Assembly: GCA_028278035.1 (NCBI GenBank)
Contig: JANQFC010000046.1
Coordinates: 21,118-85,117 of the forward strand
Direction: 5' to 3'
Origin: Chlamydiales bacterium
Lineage (GTDB): Bacteria > Chlamydiota > Chlamydiia > Chlamydiales > SM23-39
DNA length: 64,000 nt
Shown here: positions 37,790-46,070 of the stretch, in pieces
Layout: every line of letters starts with the position of its first letter
Position numbering within the stretch: the first letter of the stretch is position 1
The notes under the pieces: model-generated
The model's input: only the letters and a program-made list of their open reading frames with translations
Database searches by the model: none
What the model was told of the DNA's origin: nothing
Translations under genes and position numbers: made by a program

Positions 37790-38375
37790 TTAATGTTCCA
37801 TATTAGGTTTAATTGTATAGCCTTTTGTTATTCCCGTATCTATTGCATAAATTTTTGGAGGATTAACTTGTCTTTGACGGGCCGATAATTCAAAAATTGG
37901 AACTGTTTGGATTAGATAAGAGTCTTCGAAATATTCTGAATAGTCATATAAACTATTGCGACTTAAGCTTTCACCTCTTGATTTAATTGTTTTGTAAACT
38001 TTTGTAACACTTAGAGGAGAGGCAATATTTTGTAAACATTGTATTAGAAATAGCTTGACTATATGGGGATTATTAAATTCATATCGATCTATAACGTCTC
38101 TAAATACTGCAGCATTTATATAAGCTTGAATAATTTCACTATGTAAGGCTTCCGATAACGATAAAACTTCCGGAAAATTTCCAAATGTTAAATATTTATG
38201 ACAATAGTGCTTTAGGATTGCTAGTTCTTTTTTAGTAATGTTTTTGAACTTATGTATTTTATGATAATTGAGATATTCTTTTAAACTTAGTGGGAATATT
38301 TATTTTTCTTTTAAATAATGTGGGTAATTCATCTTGATGAAATTCTAAAATGATGTTTTTAATGATATTTTTCAT
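37790..38375 (-). pseudogene. Truncated AAA/DUF4143 ATPase pseudogene
   Basis: Minus strand. An ATG at 38375 with AGAGG upstream encodes FHQDELPTLFKRKINIP, the N-terminus of an AAA_14-type ATPase, then stops after 38 codons. One base off, an open frame continues to a TAA at 37792-37790 and encodes the family's middle and C-terminal part: YLTFGNFPEVL, INAAVFRDVIDRYE, SVTKVYKTIKSRGESLSRNSLYDY and PPKIYAIDTGI. The Walker A and B region between them is deleted. It belongs to a different subtype from the two intact ATPases at 26-29 kb. Confidence 0.78.
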
Positions 38376-38467
38376 ATCAACCTCTATTTTCATTGATTAT
38401 AATTTTAGTTCAAAATTTAAGCTAATTATTATATGTCTTTTATTATTAGATATTTACATTGAAAGGT

Positions 38468-38686
38468 TTAATAAATATCGTCAATTTTTGAATCGATTAG
38501 ATATTCAGTGATTTCATTCATTAATTCTTCTAGATTAGGCTTTTTCCAACCTTTTCGAATAGATCTCATAAGTTCATTTATATCAGTTAAAGCCGAATAC
38601 ATATTATGAGCGTGTTGGTGTAATTTTAGTTCATACGCATCATTTTTTTCCGGGTCATTAAGATCAAATTCATAAGTTACTTTCAT
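38468..38686 (-). CDS. Small hypothetical protein
   Basis: 72 residues, acidic and helical, beginning MKVTYEFDLNDPE, with AAAGG 8 bp upstream. The MKVTYEFDLNDP start is common among short hypothetical and phage-like proteins in my recollection; function unknown. It is transcribed in the same direction as the ATPase pseudogene 90 bp downstream. Confidence 0.6.
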   Translation of the reverse strand: MKVTYEFDLNDPEKNDAYELKLHQHAHNMYSALTDINELMRSIRKGWKKPNLEELMNEITEYLIDSKIDDIY

Positions 38687-38792
38687 TTTTCAACCTTTAT
38701 TAATGCTAAAAAATAATACATATTTCTTTTTATAGAAATCAATTTAATTAAATAATAGTATTACAATTAAGAAGAGATTAAGCGGGAAACGT

Positions 38793-39881
38793 ATGCATTA
38801 CAGTACTTTTTCTATTAAGGATTTTGTTATTCAAAATTATGCGGTATTTTTAAAAATCGCCGGTATTGTCTTATTAGCAGTAGCTATTAGTTATGTTATT
38901 TCTCAAATATATAAAAAGATGCACCCAAAATTTTTAGGTTCTAAAAGGTTTTGGGATGATGCATTACTAATAGCAATTTATAGGCCGCTTCAATTGACTG
39001 TATGGTTTGTTTCCATTATTGGTATTATTCTTTTGGCAGTAACAGATAAAGCAGAAATACAATGGATCGATAAGTTTAGAACAATAACGCTTATTGTAAT
39101 ACTTTTTTGGTTTTTCATAAGGTTTATAAGACAGTTAGAAAAAAACCTTTTTCAAATTTCTTTATCTCCTAAAGGAAAAGTTGATAAAACCTCTTTGAGG
39201 GCGTTATCTCAGCTTTTTAGACTTATTGCAATTATTATTGCTGTTTTAATACTTCTGCAAGTGATTGGCATTCCAATATCCGGTGTTATTGCCTTTGGTG
39301 GATTCGGTGGTATAGCATTAGGTTTTGCAGCGAAAGATACCTTGTCTAATTTCTTTGGTGGGCTTATGATTTTTTTGGATCGTCCTTTTGCAATCGGAGA
39401 TTGGATAAGATCTCCAGACAGAGAAATAGAAGGATATGTAGAACAAATAGGCTGGAGGCTTACTAGAATCAGAACCTTTGACAAAAGACCCTTATATATT
39501 CCCAATGGACTTTTTTCTACTATATCTGTAGAAAACCCTTCAAGGATGCAAAATAGACGGATAAAAGAGACTGTTGGTATTAGATATAATGATGCTTTTA
39601 AGGTAAAAGATCTTTTGGCCGATATTGAAAATATGCTAAAAAACCATCCGGAAATAGATCATAGAAGAATCTGCTTTGTAAATTTAATCCATTTTGGACA
39701 GCATGCTTTAGAGGTAAGGATCTATACTTTTACGAAAACCACCAAATGGGTAGAGTTTCAAAACATCCGACAGGATGTATTTTTAAAAATCATTGATATT
39801 ATTAAAAAACATAAGGCTGAGTGCGCATTCCCGACTACGACAATTCACGTTCCTGAACAAATTAAACTGTCTAAAGAATAA
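38793..39881 (+). CDS. MscS-family mechanosensitive ion channel
   Basis: 362 residues. Four or more transmembrane helices in the first 200 residues, then the pore helix TM3 region GVIAFGGFGGIALGFAAKDTLSNFFGGLMIFLDRPFAIGDWI, which is the most conserved part of MscS, followed by the beta domain (IGWRLTRIRTFDKRPLYIPNG) and the alpha/beta C-terminal domain. It releases solutes on osmotic downshock in the family. GC and codon use resemble the core genes. Confidence 0.93.
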   Translation: MHYSTFSIKDFVIQNYAVFLKIAGIVLLAVAISYVISQIYKKMHPKFLGSKRFWDDALLIAIYRPLQLTVWFVSIIGIILLAVTDKAEIQWIDKFRTITLIVILFWFFIRFIRQLEKNLFQISLSPKGKVDKTSLRALSQLFRLIAIIIAVLILLQVIGIPISGVIAFGGFGGIALGFAAKDTLSNFFGGLMIFLDRPFAIGDWIRSPDREIEGYVEQIGWRLTRIRTFDKRPLYIPNGLFSTISVENPSRMQNRRIKETVGIRYNDAFKVKDLLADIENMLKNHPEIDHRRICFVNLIHFGQHALEVRIYTFTKTTKWVEFQNIRQDVFLKIIDIIKKHKAECAFPTTTIHVPEQIKLSKE

Positions 39882-39934
39882 AAATACAAAATCTCTTGTC
39901 TATAATTATACTCTATTATAAAGAATAAAAGTAA

Positions 39935-40025
39935 GGGGAGAGAGTAAATAGGAAGGGGATATAGCCTTAAAGCCTATATCAACTCTTCACCAAAAAGAGT
40001 TTCTTCTCTATTTGTAGCTTTCCCC
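39935..40025. ncRNA. Multi-stem structured element (possible RNA or bidirectional terminator)
   Basis: Nested inverted repeats: GGGGAGAG (39935-39942) pairs with CTTTCCCC (40018-40025), AAATAG (39946-39951) with CTATTT (40008-40013). Inside are two hairpins, GATATAG/CTATATC (39958-39980) and AACTCTT/AAGAGTT (39981-40001). This gives a three-way junction of about 91 nt, then TCTCTTTTTT on the plus strand and CTTTTATTCTTT on the minus strand. It lies between the convergent mscS and the 40234 gene, so a bidirectional terminator is the simple reading; the branched shape is more than a terminator needs. Confidence 0.5.
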
Positions 40026-40044
40026 TCATTATCTCTTTTTTAAG

Positions 40045-40234
40045 TTAGTCAGCAGAAAAATTCAAATTATACTCCCCTGTGCTTCTGCCACCTTTCAAGA
40101 CTTCTCCATAAGCTTCTAGATGATTTAAAGCTTGTTGATAAATTTCGGTAGTTTTTACATCTTGTGCTGGTCTTAGTTTCTGTTGTATGATTTGTAGGTT
40201 CTTGCTGAACCGGAAAAGTTACTTGTATTGCCAT
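40045..40234 (-). pseudogene. Small frameshifted gene
   Basis: ATG 40234 with a strong AAAAGGAG upstream begins MAIQVTFPVQQ. In that frame the later part is serine- and arginine-rich and unlike a protein (ending QKHRGV). One base over, a well-formed helical frame continues to TAA 40047-40045, including TTEIYQQALNHLEAYGEVL. The total length is 190 nt, one more than a multiple of three, so a single-base shift joins them. Family unknown. Confidence 0.5.
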
Positions 40235-40346
40235 AATATTAACTCCTTTTTTATGGCGCAAAAGATATAAAAAACGAATCTATTTTTTTAAAACTTTTTA
40301 TGAATTTTTTTTAAGGTATACTTGTTTCAAACTTTTCGGAGGTTAT

Positions 40347-40586
40347 ATGAAAAGATGTGAAAGTTGTGCCATGTCTATCGAGAAAACAGAAGATAGAGCC
40401 TGGTTTTGATGCAAATTGCAAGTATTGCAAATACTGTGCTCCTAATGGAAAGCTGAAATCAAAAGAAGAGGTAAGAGACGGTCGGATAAAAGTACTTGTA
40501 AAGATGGAAGGTGTTTCAAACAGGAAGCGGCTATTAAAGTGGATGAAATGATGACTCAGATGCCGGCTTGGAAAGAAAAGAATTAA
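40347..40586 (+). pseudogene. Zinc-ribbon domain protein remnant with two compensating frameshifts
   Basis: After CGGAGG, ATG 40347 encodes MKRCESCAMSIEK, then hits TGA. The +1 frame continues CKYCKYCAPNGKLKSKEEV, and the original frame resumes with QEAAIKVDEMMTQMPAWKEKN before TAA at 40584-40586. Together these match the layout of the common 80-residue putative zinc ribbon family (CxSC ... CxYC ... LKxxEEV ... MPAW). One shift of each sign keeps the total at 80 codons. Confidence 0.6.
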
Positions 40587-40769
40587 ATGCCTGATACACA
40601 AGACTTTAATTATAAGCAGTTGATAGTCAGTTGTTTTTGTTTTAATAAAAGTTGTAAATATTTAATTATTAATTATTAAATTTTGTAATTATATTGTTAT
40701 AATTAATCTTAACATTTATTAAATTAAATGTTATAATTATATTAATAAAATTAATAATTAGGTGTAAAT
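40587..40769 (+). promoter_or_regulatory. Promoter with overlapping inverted repeat for the 40770 gene
   Basis: TTAACA (40709-40714) and TATAAT (40732-40737) are spaced by exactly 17 bp, matching 5 of 6 and 6 of 6 consensus bases. An inverted repeat AACATTTA (40711-40718) / TAAATGTT (40725-40732) covers the -35 and spacer and touches the -10, a typical place for a repressor. TTAGGTG serves as binding site before ATG 40770. Confidence 0.55.
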
Positions 40770-42674
40770 ATGACAACTACAGCTTTCGAAACTAATCCAG
40801 ATAATGTTTCATTAGAAAATAGATCCATTGTAGATGGTTTATTAAGAGATACAGATGTTAAGCATCTTGCTTTCAAAACGAATGAAGATAGCAAAATTAC
40901 TCATTTGGCTGTAAATGGTCAGATAATTTATGACGGGTTCTTGCCTAGTAATAATGAGCAGATGAAAAGAGCTGTTCAAGAATTAACTAATATTGAAGAT
41001 TTGCCTGCAAATTATGAATGGCCTGAGGTAATGCCTTCTGAAGTAGGACAAGGGCTTTTCGGAAGGGTTTTTAGTCTCTTTGGCAGAGGGGTTAGATACA
41101 TAACAGGAACTGCTGAAGCTCAAGAAGAGCCTACAGTAAATATTTCCCCCCAAAAGCTGCAGGCTATTAAGGACCAGGCTGTTAAAATCTATAACAGAGG
41201 GCATGTTAACAAGACTTTTGATGTTGCTAAAGTTCATGCTATTGCAGATATTGATAAGACAAAATTATCTAAAATATCATGTGTTGTTTCTTTAGTTGCA
41301 ATGGTAGCGTTATGTTCTATGATTATCGGGACCGGATCTTTATTAACTAATGCCCACATAATCAATGCATCAGCCGGTATTCAGGGTATGAGCAATACTA
41401 CAGCGGGAATTTTAGCGGGTGTTGGAGGATCGATAACAATAGCTTATACTGGTTTATTAATCAAAGCTATGAAATCTAAAGATCCGGAAAAACAGTTAAA
41501 CAAAGTAATGCTGCAAAGTTTGAAATGGATCAGAGAAAAATACATGTTCAGTAACATTAACGATTTATCCGGTGGGGCATATTTTATATTAACAGCTGTT
41601 ATGCTGGCATCAGCAGCTACTTTACTTCACAACCCATCATTAATAACGCTTCAGGGATGTTTAGCATATCCTGCCGGAGCTTTAATGATAATGTCCGGTA
41701 TTTTGAATTTATATGAAATAGGACTTTTCAAGGTGTTGTCATGTAAAGATAAAGAAAGCAGAAAATTAGAGTTTCAAAAGCTTTTAAAAAATGTAAAAGA
41801 TAAAGAATGGATTGGAAACTTTTTAGCTTCAATTTCTGTTATGGCAATTGGATATTTTACATTGGTAGGACTTGCCAATACTCTACCTGGAATAATATCT
41901 AACTTTGCAGTTGGTACTTTTTTCTTGATGGTAAATATACTGTTACTGAAAAAAGCAAAAAAATATTTAAACGAATTTAAAAATATTAAAGATAAAACAC
42001 CAGAAGATAAAAGATTGTTTTTAGAAAACCTGTTATCTTTAACTGACAATGCAATCAATCAAATGCTTGGAATATATGATTGGAATGAAGAAAATGTACA
42101 AGCTTGGATTCATCAACATAAAGAAGCTGAAGATATTGTTCAAACTTTTGAAAGATATCAAGCATTAGCTGAAGAAGATGAAGCTAAAGATATAGAGTTT
42201 TTAGAAATTAAGAAGATGATAATCAATGAAGAGATCAAAAATTCTATTTTGGAAAATATAAAAGCCTTCGGCAGCAGTTTGGAATATGATGTATTAGCAA
42301 ATGCTGTAGCAGCCATAGGGCAAGACGACGATGCGTTTACAAAAGCATTTGATGAGGTTTATAAAAACTTAAATAGAAAATTTAAGGTTGAGATTGTAAA
42401 AGCGGTATTGATCAATTCTCCGCTTTTAGTATTTCCTGTTTTACAAATGGCCAATATGATCAACCCGATTGTTTATGATGTGGCAACAGGTGCTTCTTTA
42501 CTTGGCAACTTAGGGGTTAATTTAAATCCTGACTGGAGAAACGTAGGTATGGCAACTTTAGGTAAGTATTTAAACGGAAATCAAATTCATGCCAGATCTT
42601 TAGCCGGTAGAACTGTACAGCTGCCCGAAGCAGAAGCTCAAGATGCTCTGACAGAAGAGACTGCTACTGTTTAA
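40770..42674 (+). CDS. Large multi-span membrane protein of unknown function
   Basis: 634 residues. Paired hydrophobic segments occur at about residues 168-232, 272-320 and 355-395; the N-terminal 160 residues and residues 400-540 are soluble and helical, with acidic stretches. The C-terminus is short and polar. No signal peptide. Paired hydrophobic lobes suggest an inclusion-membrane or other membrane protein of chlamydiae; no family recognised. A strong promoter lies upstream (40709-40737). Confidence 0.7.
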   Translation: MTTTAFETNPDNVSLENRSIVDGLLRDTDVKHLAFKTNEDSKITHLAVNGQIIYDGFLPSNNEQMKRAVQELTNIEDLPANYEWPEVMPSEVGQGLFGRVFSLFGRGVRYITGTAEAQEEPTVNISPQKLQAIKDQAVKIYNRGHVNKTFDVAKVHAIADIDKTKLSKISCVVSLVAMVALCSMIIGTGSLLTNAHIINASAGIQGMSNTTAGILAGVGGSITIAYTGLLIKAMKSKDPEKQLNKVMLQSLKWIREKYMFSNINDLSGGAYFILTAVMLASAATLLHNPSLITLQGCLAYPAGALMIMSGILNLYEIGLFKVLSCKDKESRKLEFQKLLKNVKDKEWIGNFLASISVMAIGYFTLVGLANTLPGIISNFAVGTFFLMVNILLLKKAKKYLNEFKNIKDKTPEDKRLFLENLLSLTDNAINQMLGIYDWNEENVQAWIHQHKEAEDIVQTFERYQALAEEDEAKDIEFLEIKKMIINEEIKNSILENIKAFGSSLEYDVLANAVAAIGQDDDAFTKAFDEVYKNLNRKFKVEIVKAVLINSPLLVFPVLQMANMINPIVYDVATGASLLGNLGVNLNPDWRNVGMATLGKYLNGNQIHARSLAGRTVQLPEAEAQDALTEETATV

Positions 42675-42770
42675 ATTTATTCAAAAGAGCTTTTTTATAC
42701 ATAGCATTTTTTTACCGTATTCAATATAATAGCTTGATTTAATAAGTATTAACATAAAGTGAGATTAATA

Positions 42771-43880
42771 ATGGGACATGTAAGAAAACAAGCTATTACT
42801 TTTTTTTTAACTACAAAATGTAATTTAGATTGTATTTATTGCTATGCATATAGAGATATAAAGTTAGAAAAAAAAGACCGGGTTTTAGAATTTAGTTTTG
42901 CTCAAAAAGGCATAGACGATTTTTTTAGGGACTATCCTTCAAGACATATTAGATTTTACAGCTCAGGAGAACCTACTTTAGAATTTGAATTAATGAAAAA
43001 AATCACGGATTATGCAAGATCTAAGGCCAATAATAATCTTGTCGTAGAACTGCAGTCAAATGGCATTTTTTCAGAAAAAATAAGGGATTGGATTAATGAA
43101 AATGTTAATATTTTATGGATTTCATGTGACGGTCCCAAAGAAATACAAGATTTTCAAAGACCTACAATTAATGGCGAAAATAGTTCTGAAATAGTTGAGA
43201 AAAATATTAAATTTTTTGCACAGCAGCAAGGTCATATGCAGGTAGGTGTAAGAGCTACATTATCAGCGAAAGTCATAAAAAAACAGATGGATATTGTTAA
43301 TTATTTTCATAACTTAAACATCAAATATATCAATGTTCATCCTGCTTGTGTTGCTGTAGAAGATGATAGGGAAAATGTTTTCAATTGGAAGGCTGAAGAT
43401 TTTGCTGAAAATTTTTTAAAAACTCATAATGAAGCAAAAAAACTCGGTATTTTTTATAATACTTTGTACATCACCAATTTTGATGAAAAGACAAGGCATG
43501 CATGTAGATCTACTGTTCCTTATCCGCAATTGACAACAGATGGTTATGTGTCCTGTTGCGATTTTGGACAGTTTGGTCCAAAGTATTCTCCAGGCAATCT
43601 TCAACAGTTAATTTATGGTAAGTATGATTCTGAAAAAAAACATATTGAGTATGATGAGAAAAAAATCCATCAGATTCGATCGCGATGTGCCGAGAATTTA
43701 ATAAAGAGTACATGTAAAGACTGTGAATATGTTTGTCATTGTTCCGGAGGTTGTTTAGGTCAAGTTGTAAATGAAACGGGTGATATTATGGGGATGCATG
43801 ATAAAAACTGCGAAATTACTAAATATTTAGCGGCTAGGATGCCTTTAAATAAAAAATTACATCCGGTAGTACATTCATAA
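42771..43880 (+). CDS. Radical SAM protein with SPASM domain
   Basis: 369 residues from ATG 42771 (a GTG at 42759 in frame is less likely). The radical SAM motif CNLDCIYC (CxxxCxxC) binds the 4Fe-4S cluster that cleaves S-adenosylmethionine. YSSGEPTLEF matches the GGEP motif. The C-terminal SPASM region has many cysteines (GYVSCCDFG, CKDCEYVCHCSGGCLGQ). SPASM proteins modify peptides or mature sulfatases; no precursor peptide or sulfatase is visible nearby, so the substrate is unknown. Confidence 0.88.
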   Translation: MGHVRKQAITFFLTTKCNLDCIYCYAYRDIKLEKKDRVLEFSFAQKGIDDFFRDYPSRHIRFYSSGEPTLEFELMKKITDYARSKANNNLVVELQSNGIFSEKIRDWINENVNILWISCDGPKEIQDFQRPTINGENSSEIVEKNIKFFAQQQGHMQVGVRATLSAKVIKKQMDIVNYFHNLNIKYINVHPACVAVEDDRENVFNWKAEDFAENFLKTHNEAKKLGIFYNTLYITNFDEKTRHACRSTVPYPQLTTDGYVSCCDFGQFGPKYSPGNLQQLIYGKYDSEKKHIEYDEKKIHQIRSRCAENLIKSTCKDCEYVCHCSGGCLGQVVNETGDIMGMHDKNCEITKYLAARMPLNKKLHPVVHS

Positions 43881-43952
43881 TTTTTTTTTGAAAGTGTGTT
43901 TTTTTATTAATTTTTGTTATTATTTATGTAACAAAAAATTAATTAAAAATTT

Positions 43953-44558
43953 ATGGGTACTTTTTTTACATTAGCGATCATTCAATTATTAGGATCTGTT
44001 TCTCCAGGCCCTGATAGTATGTTGGTAATAAATAATTCTTTAACAGGTTCAAAAAAAAATGGCATTTTTACAGCTTTAGGAATAGTTTTTGCTCTTCTTG
44101 TTCATGTTGTTTATATTAATCTGGGAATAGCAGTTTTGATTTCTAAATCTGACAAAATTTTATTTTATATAAAAATAGCGGGAGCGATCTATTTAAGTTA
44201 TCTTGGAATAAAAATGATTTTGAGTAAAAAGATTACTCAGGATATTCAAGATAAATTTGTTGTAAAATCATCGTATCAGGCTTTTCAAGAAGGTTTTTTA
44301 TGTAATTTATTAAATCCCAAGGCTATTTTATTTTTGCTGGGAGTTTTTACACTAGTAATAAATGACTCAAATACTTTTTTTTCTAATGCTATGTATGCAA
44401 TAGAAATATTATTAATCCCTTTATTATGGTTCTTTTTGCTCAGTTATTTAATTAATATCAAAGCTGTTAAAGAAAAATTACTAAAAATTCAAAATATTAT
44501 AGTAATTTTTATGGGTATGATCTTAATTGCCTTTGCTGTTAAGTTGATGTTAGTATAA
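43953..44558 (+). CDS. LysE/RhtB-family amino acid exporter
   Basis: 201 residues with six hydrophobic segments. The N-terminus LLGSVSPGPDSMLVINNSLTGSKKNG is the LysE family signature, and LCNLLNPKAILFLLGVF matches the conserved NPK segment. Predicted to export amino acids across the inner membrane. It ends just before a hairpin and converges on alaX. Confidence 0.88.
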   Translation: MGTFFTLAIIQLLGSVSPGPDSMLVINNSLTGSKKNGIFTALGIVFALLVHVVYINLGIAVLISKSDKILFYIKIAGAIYLSYLGIKMILSKKITQDIQDKFVVKSSYQAFQEGFLCNLLNPKAILFLLGVFTLVINDSNTFFSNAMYAIEILLIPLLWFFLLSYLINIKAVKEKLLKIQNIIVIFMGMILIAFAVKLMLV

Positions 44559-44565
44559 TTTTTTT

Positions 44566-44592
44566 AAGCTGCCCAAAAGATTTAGGCAGCTT
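44566..44592. terminator. Hairpin between convergent lysE-like and alaX-like genes
   Basis: AAGCTGCC (44566-44573) and GGCAGCTT (44585-44592) form a perfect 8-bp stem with an 11-nt loop. Plus-strand T's lie before the stem and only a few after, so it may work poorly as an intrinsic terminator, or for both strands. Confidence 0.55.
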
Positions 44593-44611
44593 TAGGTATG
44601 TAAAAAAGATG

Positions 44612-45346
44612 TTAGGCTCGACCAGCTTCTGCAGCATCTTGCTGTTCGTGCATAACTAGGTCTTCTCGGACAGTTGTATTGTAACCTATTGTGTATTCAC
44701 CTTTTTTAGCTTTGATACTTCTAATGGCAAATGTTTTTATTTGATTGGCATTAGATAAATGTGTGCCTCCGCAGCCAACAGGAGCCGAATCTCCTATTTG
44801 TATTGCTCTGTCTTCTCCTATTTGCAATGTAATTATTGCTAAACCTTCGGTTATCGCTTTAAGCATATCACCGGTTAAACTGGCACTTATTGTGTCATAA
44901 TTAGGTAAAGCTGCGGCTGCTCCTTCTTGCTGCCTGAACTTTACCCTTGCTTCGCCTGGATAATGATGAGCTTGAAACGCTTTTAATTGAGGATAGCGCG
45001 CTTCTGTTAATGCAGCTAAAACATGACCGGCAGAATGAGAAGTTGCATTTTGCAGACGTCTTTCAGGATTTATTTTTAAGGCTACTTTTTGGCCTATTTC
45101 TAAATCCGGACGTCCATCAGATTCTATGTAATGATTTATTTCATTACCTTCGGCTTTTATTACTGCAGTTACATTTAAACCGTTTATTGTGCCCTGGTCA
45201 TCTTGTTGCCCCCCTCCTTTTGGATGAAAGATTGTATCTTGTAATTTTACTAGCCATCCTTTAGCGTCTTGCTCAATAGAAGTAACTGTTGTTTCATAAG
45301 ATCGTAAAAAAGTATCTGTTAAATATTTTCTGACTATTGCAGCCAT
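44612..45346 (-). CDS. Alanyl-tRNA editing protein AlaX
   Basis: 244 residues. It hydrolyses Ser- or Gly-tRNA(Ala) made by AlaRS. HPKGGGQQDDQGTI matches the N-terminal glycine-rich domain, SHSAGHVL gives the HxxxH zinc pair and VGCGGTHL the Cys/His pair of the editing site; IRSIKAKKGEYTIGY follows. Length fits an AlaX with a partial N-terminal domain (class II-like). GGAGAT lies before the ATG. Confidence 0.88.
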   Translation of the reverse strand: MAAIVRKYLTDTFLRSYETTVTSIEQDAKGWLVKLQDTIFHPKGGGQQDDQGTINGLNVTAVIKAEGNEINHYIESDGRPDLEIGQKVALKINPERRLQNATSHSAGHVLAALTEARYPQLKAFQAHHYPGEARVKFRQQEGAAAALPNYDTISASLTGDMLKAITEGLAIITLQIGEDRAIQIGDSAPVGCGGTHLSNANQIKTFAIRSIKAKKGEYTIGYNTTVREDLVMHEQQDAAEAGRA

Positions 45347-45482
45347 TTTTTATCTCCTTTGAAAAAGTTTAAAAAAAGTTATATAAAAAGATTAATTACT
45401 GTCAATGCAAAAAAGCTTAAAAAAGACATGCTTTTTAATCTTTAAATACTTAAAATGCTTTTCTTTTAAAGAGAAAAAAAAT

Positions 45483-46070
45483 ATGGCGATTACAAGTTTA
45501 GAAGATCTATGTATTTATAGTGCAAATATAGAAAGTTGGGAAAATTTGACTTATTTACACATATATGAAGAAAAAATAATAACCCTGATAGATAATTCAT
45601 TAGAAAAAAAATTGATTCCTGAAGGTAAAAAGATAGGCTCTTATAAACAAGTATTTAATGAAAGAAAACAATTTTTAGAAAAATATTTTCAGTGTCCGGA
45701 TACTTTAGATATTTTCAATAGACGATTTATTGAAAGAAATATCGAGCAACTGAATTTAGATGATTTTAAAAACATATCTTTGGAAGCATCTGAATTGGGT
45801 TATATTGATATAGTAACGATAGCTTTCGATTCCAATAAAATAAAAAATATACAAGGGAATAATTATTTTTTATGGAAAATTTATAGTAATGCGGAAGTTA
45901 ATGATTTTACTAAATTAATACGTAGCATAGGAAAAACTCAAAGGTTTATTAAAATAGCAAGTACAGCCGAGTATTACACTTATTTTAATGGCATCGGAGC
46001 TTTTGCTTGGGATAGAAAATTTACGCAGACTCATGCTGCTATTCGTGCTCAGGCCTATTATACAAGTTAA
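45483..46070 (+). CDS. Hypothetical protein
   Basis: 195 residues from ATG 45483, preceded by AAAGAGA; a TTG or other codon further up at 45405 would add a basic hydrophobic leader of uncertain reality. Mostly helical and charged, no signal peptide or motif recognised. Its last 4 bp overlap the end of the convergent hydrolase gene. Confidence 0.55.
   Translation: MAITSLEDLCIYSANIESWENLTYLHIYEEKIITLIDNSLEKKLIPEGKKIGSYKQVFNERKQFLEKYFQCPDTLDIFNRRFIERNIEQLNLDDFKNISLEASELGYIDIVTIAFDSNKIKNIQGNNYFLWKIYSNAEVNDFTKLIRSIGKTQRFIKIASTAEYYTYFNGIGAFAWDRKFTQTHAAIRAQAYYTS

Noticed and set aside
40045..40586. A small toxin-antitoxin pair in opposite directions
   Set aside because: The zinc-ribbon remnant and the 40234 gene are both broken and match no toxin family; the pairing is chance.
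42675..42770. Possible precursor peptide for the radical SAM enzyme
   Set aside because: The interval before the enzyme is AT-rich and holds no open frame with a start, Shine-Dalgarno or core-like residues.
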